Assembly: GCA_002401365.1 (NCBI GenBank)
Contig: NVSW01000103.1
Location: 1 to 6,004 of the forward strand
DNA from: Piscirickettsiaceae bacterium
Lineage (GTDB): Bacteria; Pseudomonadota; Gammaproteobacteria; Methylococcales; Cycloclasticaceae
Reading direction: 5' to 3'
DNA length: 6,004 nt
Position numbers and translations under genes: made by a program. Below the pieces are notes generated by a model, which was given only the letters and a program-made list of their open reading frames with translations, made no database searches and was not told the DNA's origin. Every line of letters starts with the position of its first letter. The first letter of the stretch is position 1. Below, one piece after another: positions 5,988-6,004 of the stretch.

Positions 5988-6004
5988 GCCGAGGTGGTGG
6001 AATT
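5988..6004 (+). tRNA. tRNA-Leu, 5' end only (cut by window edge)
   Basis: GCCGAGGTGGTGGAATT matches the first 17 bases of gammaproteobacterial tRNA-Leu: acceptor strand GCCGAGG, then TG, then the start of the D-arm. In E. coli the gene right after secG is leuU, tRNA-Leu(GAG), with the same 5' sequence. The anticodon is outside the window, so the isoacceptor is inferred from position only. The 6-base gap from secG implies that it is cut out of a secG-containing transcript. Confidence 0.85.

Overview
This window holds a compact, entirely plus-strand run of housekeeping genes from a bacterium that is very probably a moderately AT-rich gammaproteobacterium. The gene order is: 3' end of rlmE (23S rRNA 2'-O-methyltransferase), ftsH (membrane AAA protease), folP (dihydropteroate synthase), glmM (phosphoglucosamine mutase), tpiA (triosephosphate isomerase), secG (translocon subunit), and the first 17 bases of a tRNA-Leu gene. 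The order rlmE-ftsH-folP-glmM-(tpiA)-secG-tRNA-Leu is a known conserved block in gammaproteobacteria (E. coli lacks tpiA at this place; Pseudomonas-type genomes have it). The encoded proteins resemble E. coli and Pseudomonas homologues closely throughout. I cannot name the genus from the sequence. All five full-length genes look intact, and the usual catalytic residues are present in each.

Region by region: bases 1-388 are the C-terminal part of RlmE. A textbook sigma-32 (heat-shock) promoter overlaps its last codons (373-400) and points at ftsH. The roughly 90-base gap before ftsH also carries a short direct repeat spanning the ftsH start, and a hairpin that looks like an intrinsic terminator when read on the minus strand. 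ftsH (480-2411) starts at TTG behind a good Shine-Dalgarno sequence. folP follows after 6 bases, in the same frame, with no visible Shine-Dalgarno of its own and a strong hairpin just inside its coding region. The 137-base folP-glmM gap contains a tandemly duplicated two-hairpin element of about 61 bases, with a 32-base perfect core. glmM is followed by a 98-base gap that ends in a 9-bp hairpin covering the tpiA ribosome binding site. tpiA and secG are tightly packed, and secG runs into the tRNA-Leu gene with a 6-base gap.

The genes share growth-linked roles (membrane protein quality control, folate, cell-wall amino sugar supply, glycolysis, secretion) more than one pathway. No convincing plus-strand intrinsic terminator was seen anywhere from ftsH to the tRNA, so read-through into one long transcript is plausible, with intergenic structures tuning individual genes. 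I found no mobile element, CRISPR array or novel protein system. The unusual content is in the regulatory DNA and RNA: the heat-shock promoter, the duplicated folP-glmM element with a covarying base pair, and the tpiA hairpin.
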